39,598 bases of DNA, taken from NCBI GenBank assembly GCA_913046365.1, contig CAJWRM010000022.1, forward strand, positions 1-39,598. Reading direction: 5' to 3'. This DNA is from an uncultured Flavobacteriales bacterium. Lineage in GTDB: Bacteria > Bacteroidota > Bacteroidia > Flavobacteriales_D > Crocinitomicaceae. Numbering within the stretch: position 1 is the first letter of the stretch; each line of letters opens with the position of its first letter. Positions 36,743 through 39,598 of the stretch are shown piece by piece. Made by a program: the position numbers and the translations under genes. The notes below the pieces were generated by a model, which worked only from the letters and a program-made list of their open reading frames with translations, searched no databases and was not told where the DNA came from.

Positions 36743-37189
36743 TTATTTGGATTTTGGAGCACTACCGCCCTTTACATTAACACCCATACTACGTGCAGTT
36801 CCTGCCACCATCATCATTGCTGAATCAACGGTAAAACAATTTAAATCTGGAAGTTTGTCTTCTGCGATTGTACGAATTTGATCCCAAGAAATGGCACCAA
36901 CCTTAACCCGATTCGGTTCAGACGATCCTTTTTTAATTTTGATTTGTTCCATGATTTGCACAGCTGCCGGAGGCGTTTTCAAAACAAAGTCAAATGACTT
37001 GTCGCTATATACTGTGATTACAACCGGTACTACTTTCCCAGGTTTATCTTGGGTTCTTGCATTAAATTGTTTGCAAAACTCCATGATGTTCACACCCTTT
37101 GCACCAAGTGCTGGTCCAACGGGAGGGGCTGGGTTAGCCGCACCACCTCTGATCTGTAATTTGATCAATCCTGCTACTTCTTTAGCCAT
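36743..37189 (-). CDS. rplK: 50S ribosomal protein uL11
   Basis: Protein of the GTPase-associated centre that binds 23S rRNA at the stalk base, next to uL10. The 148-aa protein has [20 protein letters not shown] at the N-terminus, the proline-rich loop that meets translation factors, then [18 protein letters not shown]. The C-terminal rRNA-binding domain ends [19 protein letters not shown]. Slightly longer than the E. coli form because of the tail. It is followed 8 bases later by rplA and preceded by an 84-base spacer after nusG. Confidence 0.98.
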   Translation of the reverse strand: MAKEVAGLIKLQIRGGAANPAPPVGPALGAKGVNIMEFCKQFNARTQDKPGKVVPVVITVYSDKSFDFVLKTPPAAVQIMEQIKIKKGSSEPNRVKVGAISWDQIRTIAEDKLPDLNCFTVDSAMMMVAGTARSMGVNVKGGSAPKSK

Positions 37190-37230
37190 ATATATAAAAT
37201 TGTGTAGTCAAACATGAACCTTAAACGATG

Positions 37231-37257
37231 GGAAGCTTTAATCATCTAGTTCACTCC
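37231..37257 (-). promoter_or_regulatory. Possible uL1-binding leader before rplK
   Basis: On the minus strand GGAG (37257-37254), then TGAACTAGATGA, then CTTCC (37235-37231), where GGAG can pair with CTTCC (one A left unpaired) around a purine-rich asymmetric loop. This recalls the GGAGUGA...CUUCC layout of characterised L1 mRNA sites and stands about 42 bases before the rplK ATG, where such sites are known. By-eye call; no covariation was tested. Confidence 0.4.
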
Positions 37258-37273
37258 TACGGGTTAATACAAA

Positions 37274-37828
37274 TTAACTCTCCTTCTCGACTTGCATATA
37301 GCTAAGCTCGAGAAGATTCTTACGTCCAAAAATCTTAACCATCACCTTCAATTTCTTTTTGTCTTCATTAATATCATCAATGACACCACTGAAATTATTG
37401 AAAGGACCGTCAATTACCTTTACGGACTCACCCACCACAAACGGAATTTTCAATTCCTCTTCTGTTTCTGCCAACTCATCAACCTTACCTAAAATACGGT
37501 TGACCTCTGACATTCTCATAGGTACGGGTTCTCCACCCTTTTCTGTACCTAAAAATCCTATTACATTTGGAATACTTCTTATGACGTGCTTTACTTCCCC
37601 TACGAGGGCAGCCTCAATCAAAACATATCCAGGTAAATAAGCGCGTTCCTTATTTACTTTTTTTCCATTACGAATCTGAAAGATTTTCTCGGTAGGAATC
37701 AAGACTTGGTCAATATTCTCGTCTAAATTCTTCATTCGAGACATCTCAATTTCTAAATAGTGCTTTACACTCTTTTCTTTCCCACTAATTGCACGTACAA
37801 CGTACCATTTTTTTGCAATTTCACTCAT
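37274..37828 (-). CDS. nusG: Transcription termination/antitermination factor NusG
   Basis: Elongation factor that binds RNA polymerase across the cleft and couples it to Rho or to the ribosome. The 184-aa protein has the NGN domain (KKWYVVRAISGKEKSVKHYL at the N-terminus, PGYVLIEAALVGEVKHVIRS in the middle) and a C-terminal KOW domain (GESVKVIDGPFNNFSGVIDD). Length is normal and no extra domain is inserted. It starts 9 bases after secE, the usual pairing. Confidence 0.98.
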   Translation of the reverse strand: MSEIAKKWYVVRAISGKEKSVKHYLEIEMSRMKNLDENIDQVLIPTEKIFQIRNGKKVNKERAYLPGYVLIEAALVGEVKHVIRSIPNVIGFLGTEKGGEPVPMRMSEVNRILGKVDELAETEEELKIPFVVGESVKVIDGPFNNFSGVIDDINEDKKKLKVMVKIFGRKNLLELSYMQVEKES

Positions 37829-37837
37829 AGCTCTTCT

Positions 37838-38050
37838 TTAGAAAAAGTTGTATATGTTTCCTAGAACACCATTCCACCAGAAATTAGGATCGTTACCAAA
37901 AACTTTATCCATTACAAAAATGGCAAGCGAGAGTAGAATAGATGCTATCACAACCAAAATCGTATTGTTTTGGAGCTCTTGCCATGTAGGCCAAGTGACG
38001 TTATGCACTAACTCGCTGTATGTATCTTTTACGTAACTAACCAATTTCAT
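37838..38050 (-). CDS. secE: Preprotein translocase subunit SecE
   Basis: Small essential membrane subunit that clamps SecY in the translocon. I use the ATG at 38050 (70 aa: MKLVSYVKDTYSELVHNVTW). The frame is open 18 codons farther upstream, but that extension runs back into tRNA-Trp sequence and reads as nonsense. An amphipathic stretch with TWPTWQELQ is followed by one membrane segment (NTILVVIASILLSLAIFVMD). The single-helix form is the common bacterial one. It lies 23 bases from tRNA-Trp and 9 from nusG. Confidence 0.93.
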   Translation of the reverse strand: MKLVSYVKDTYSELVHNVTWPTWQELQNNTILVVIASILLSLAIFVMDKVFGNDPNFWWNGVLGNIYNFF

Positions 38051-38073
38051 TCTTCCATTTTCTATTAATTCAG

Positions 38074-38146
38074 CACGGGCGGTAGGATTCGAACCCACGA
38101 CCAATGGTTTTGGAGACCACTACTCTACCAACTGAGCTACACCCGT
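38074..38146 (-). tRNA. tRNA-Trp (anticodon CCA)
   Basis: A 73-base cloverleaf. Acceptor ACGGGTG pairs with CGCCCGT (one T-G), the anticodon stem GTGGT/ACCAT carries loop CTCCAAA with anticodon CCA, and the T arm has GGTTCGAATCC. The discriminator is G; the 3' CCA is not encoded. It lies between tuf and secE, a common arrangement. Confidence 0.97.
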
Positions 38147-38148
38147 TT

Positions 38149-38172
38149 AAAAAGGGGAGCAATGCTCCCCTT
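38149..38172 (-). terminator. Intrinsic terminator of tuf
   Basis: On the minus strand AAGGGGAGC-ATT-GCTCCCCTT forms a 9-bp stem, then a T run continues. It lies 25 bases after the tuf stop and just before tRNA-Trp. Some read-through may feed tRNA-Trp and secE, since no clear promoter is seen between. Confidence 0.85.
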
Positions 38173-38196
38173 GTTTTAAACTTATCTTCGTAATAC

Positions 38197-39384
38197 TTAC
38201 GAAACAATCTCAGTAACCTGGCCAGCACCTACAGTTCTACCACCCTCACGGATTGCAAAACGTAGACCCTTATCCATCGCTACAGGTACAATCAGCTTTA
38301 CAGTGATTGATACATTGTCTCCTGGCATTACCATTTCACGACCATCAGTTAAGAAGATTTCTCCTGTAACATCTGTTGTACGGAAATAGAATTGTGGTCT
38401 GTATTTGTTATGGAAAGGAGTGTGGCGTCCACCTTCTTCTTTCTTTAATACATAAATTTCTGCTTTGAATTCTTGATGTGGTTTTGTAGAACCAGGCTTG
38501 CAAATAACCATTCCTCTTTTGATTTGAGCTTTTTCAATACCTCTCAAAAGGATTCCTACGTTATCTCCTGCTTCACCTCTATCCAATATTTTACGGAACA
38601 TTTCAACACCTGTTACGGTTGACGTTAATTTCTCGTCACCCATACCTAAGATTTCAACCGGATCTCCTGTGTTACAAACACCTGTTTCAATTCTTCCTGT
38701 TGCAACTGTACCACGACCAGTAATCGTAAATACGTCTTCAACTGGCATCAAGAATGGCTTATCAACATCACGTGGAGGAAGTTCGATGTACGTATCAACT
38801 GCTTCCATTAATTCGTTAACCGTTTCAACCCACTTGTCTTCATTGTTCAATGCACCAAGCGCAGAACCTTGAATAACTGGTGTGTTGTCACCGTCATACT
38901 GATAGAAAGAAAGTAATTCTCTTACTTCCATCTCAACCAATTCTAATAATTCTTCATCATCAACCATATCCACTTTGTTCATGAATACAACCAATCTTGG
39001 AACACCAACTTGTCTTCCTAGAAGGATGTGCTCACGTGTTTGTGGCATTGGACCATCAGTTGCAGCAACAACTAGAATAGCACCGTCCATTTGAGCAGCA
39101 CCAGTTACCATGTTCTTTACGTAATCGGCGTGACCCGGACAGTCGACGTGCGCGTAATGACGGGCTTTTGTTTCATACTCAATATGAGCTGTGTTAATAG
39201 TAATACCACGCTCTTTCTCTTCGGGAGCGTTGTCAATTGAACTAAAATCTCTTGCAGCTGCAAGACCTTGGTTTGACAATACGCTTGAAATCGCAGCTGT
39301 CAAAGTTGTTTTACCGTGATCTACGTGACCGATTGTACCAATGTTCACGTGTGGTTTGGAACGATCAAAATTTTCCTTTGCCAT
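38197..39384 (-). CDS. tuf: Elongation factor Tu
   Basis: Translational GTPase that brings aminoacyl-tRNA to the ribosome. The 395-aa protein has the G1 loop GHVDHGKT at 19-26, the switch region [15 protein letters not shown]3 DCPGHADYV, and G4 NKVD with [20 protein letters not shown]. Domains 2 and 3 follow ([20 protein letters not shown] and [15 protein letters not shown]). Complete and conserved. It follows tRNA-Thr by 72 bases and ends at its own terminator. No clear TAnnTTTG promoter is visible between, so it is likely transcribed with the upstream tRNAs. Confidence 0.99.
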   Translation of the reverse strand: MAKENFDRSKPHVNIGTIGHVDHGKTTLTAAISSVLSNQGLAAARDFSSIDNAPEEKERGITINTAHIEYETKARHYAHVDCPGHADYVKNMVTGAAQMDGAILVVAATDGPMPQTREHILLGRQVGVPRLVVFMNKVDMVDDEELLELVEMEVRELLSFYQYDGDNTPVIQGSALGALNNEDKWVETVNELMEAVDTYIELPPRDVDKPFLMPVEDVFTITGRGTVATGRIETGVCNTGDPVEILGMGDEKLTSTVTGVEMFRKILDRGEAGDNVGILLRGIEKAQIKRGMVICKPGSTKPHQEFKAEIYVLKKEEGGRHTPFHNKYRPQFYFRTTDVTGEIFLTDGREMVMPGDNVSITVKLIVPVAMDKGLRFAIREGGRTVGAGQVTEIVS

Positions 39385-39432
39385 TTTTCTATTTGTTACT
39401 TAATTAATAATTTACTTTTTATACAACATTCA

Positions 39433-39455
39433 TGCGCAAGCGCAATTTTTTTTTT
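39433..39455 (+). terminator. Plus-strand hairpin with T10 tract before tuf
   Basis: TGCG-CAAG-CGCA (39433-39444) is followed after one A by ten T on the plus strand. It points against the local genes, so it would stop antisense transcripts before the tRNA genes. The 4-bp stem is short, so it may be chance. Confidence 0.35.
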
Positions 39456-39456
39456 G

Positions 39457-39528
39457 AGCCAATGACGAGAATTGAACTCGTGACCTCTTCCTTACCAAGG
39501 AAGCGCTCTACCCCTGAGCTACACCGGC
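39457..39528 (-). tRNA. tRNA-Thr (anticodon GGT)
   Basis: A 72-base cloverleaf. Acceptor GCCGGTG pairs with CATTGGC (two G-T pairs), and the anticodon stem CTTCC/GGAAG carries loop TTGGTAA with anticodon GGT. The T arm is ACGAG-TTCAATT-CTCGT. The discriminator is T; CCA is not encoded. It sits between tRNA-Gly and tuf. Confidence 0.97.
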
Positions 39529-39544
39529 GGCTCAATTGAAAGTG

Positions 39545-39598
39545 AGCGGGAGACGAGGGTCGAACTCGCGACATTCAGCTTGGAAGGCTGACGCTCTA
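39545..39598 (-). tRNA. tRNA-Gly (anticodon TCC), 5' part outside window
   Basis: The last 54 bases of a tRNA. The anticodon stem TCAGC/GCTGA carries loop CTTCCAA with anticodon TCC, the T arm is GCGAG-TTCGACC-CTCGT, and the 3' acceptor strand is CTCCCGC with discriminator T. The acceptor 5' strand and most of the D arm are cut off by the window edge. CCA is not encoded. Transcribed toward tRNA-Thr and tuf. Confidence 0.92.

Noticed and set aside
38051-38104. 18-codon extension of secE
   Set aside because: It reads back into the tRNA-Trp gene and gives MVVGSNPTARAELIENGR, typical of translated tRNA sequence.
1-39598. CRISPR arrays, insertion sequences, prophage or integron parts
   Set aside because: No spaced direct repeats, transposase or integrase motifs were seen; the gene order is conserved housekeeping.

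Overview
The window reads as a core chromosomal segment of a marine-type or environmental Bacteroidota, most likely in or near the Flavobacteriales. The signs are promoters of the TTG-N19-TAnnTTTG type, a cell-surface protein typical of type IX secretion, an FtsZ ending in SFLHDNVD, an MraY with a long hydrophilic insert, a meso-DAP-type MurE (DNPR), and low G+C with weak Shine-Dalgarno signals. I cannot name the genus from sequence alone.

Layout. (1) 1-2318, minus strand: a large secreted multidomain protein that runs off the left edge, preceded by a small signal-peptide protein. (2) 2319-2757: AT-rich non-coding spacer. (3) 2758-18958, minus strand: the division and cell-wall (dcw) cluster, in transcription order mraZ-rsmH-ftsL-ftsI-murE-mraY-murD-[unassigned 152 aa]-ftsW-murG-murC-ftsQ-ftsA-ftsZ-yqeY. 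Nearly all junctions overlap or are a few bases apart, so it is probably one long operon. murF and ddl are not in it. (4) 18959-19179: a divergent control region holding the mraZ promoter and two copies of a likely MraZ operator. (5) 19180-26792, plus strand: EamA transporter, rplU-rpmA, lnt, a sulfotransferase-like gene, accA and recG. (6) 26844-39598, minus strand: the transcription/translation block, in transcription order tRNA-Gly, tRNA-Thr, tuf, tRNA-Trp, secE, nusG, rplK, rplA, rplJ, rplL, rpoB, rpoC. It ends at a strong UUCG-loop terminator facing recG.

How the genes work together. The dcw block supplies the cytoplasmic peptidoglycan precursor steps (MurC, MurD, MurE), the lipid-linked steps (MraY, MurG), the septal polymerase and crosslinker (FtsW, FtsI) with FtsQ and FtsL, and the cytoskeletal ring (FtsZ, FtsA). 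MraZ probably controls it from the top. The right block makes RNA polymerase, its elongation factor NusG, the stalk ribosomal proteins and EF-Tu.

Most of the window is conserved housekeeping DNA. The most unusual item is the gene between murD and ftsW (10593-11051). Aligned by eye, it looks like a free-standing, catalytically degraded copy of the C-terminal domain of the MurD encoded next to it. Next in interest is a perfect 14-bp sequence, present twice in inverted orientation around the mraZ promoter.
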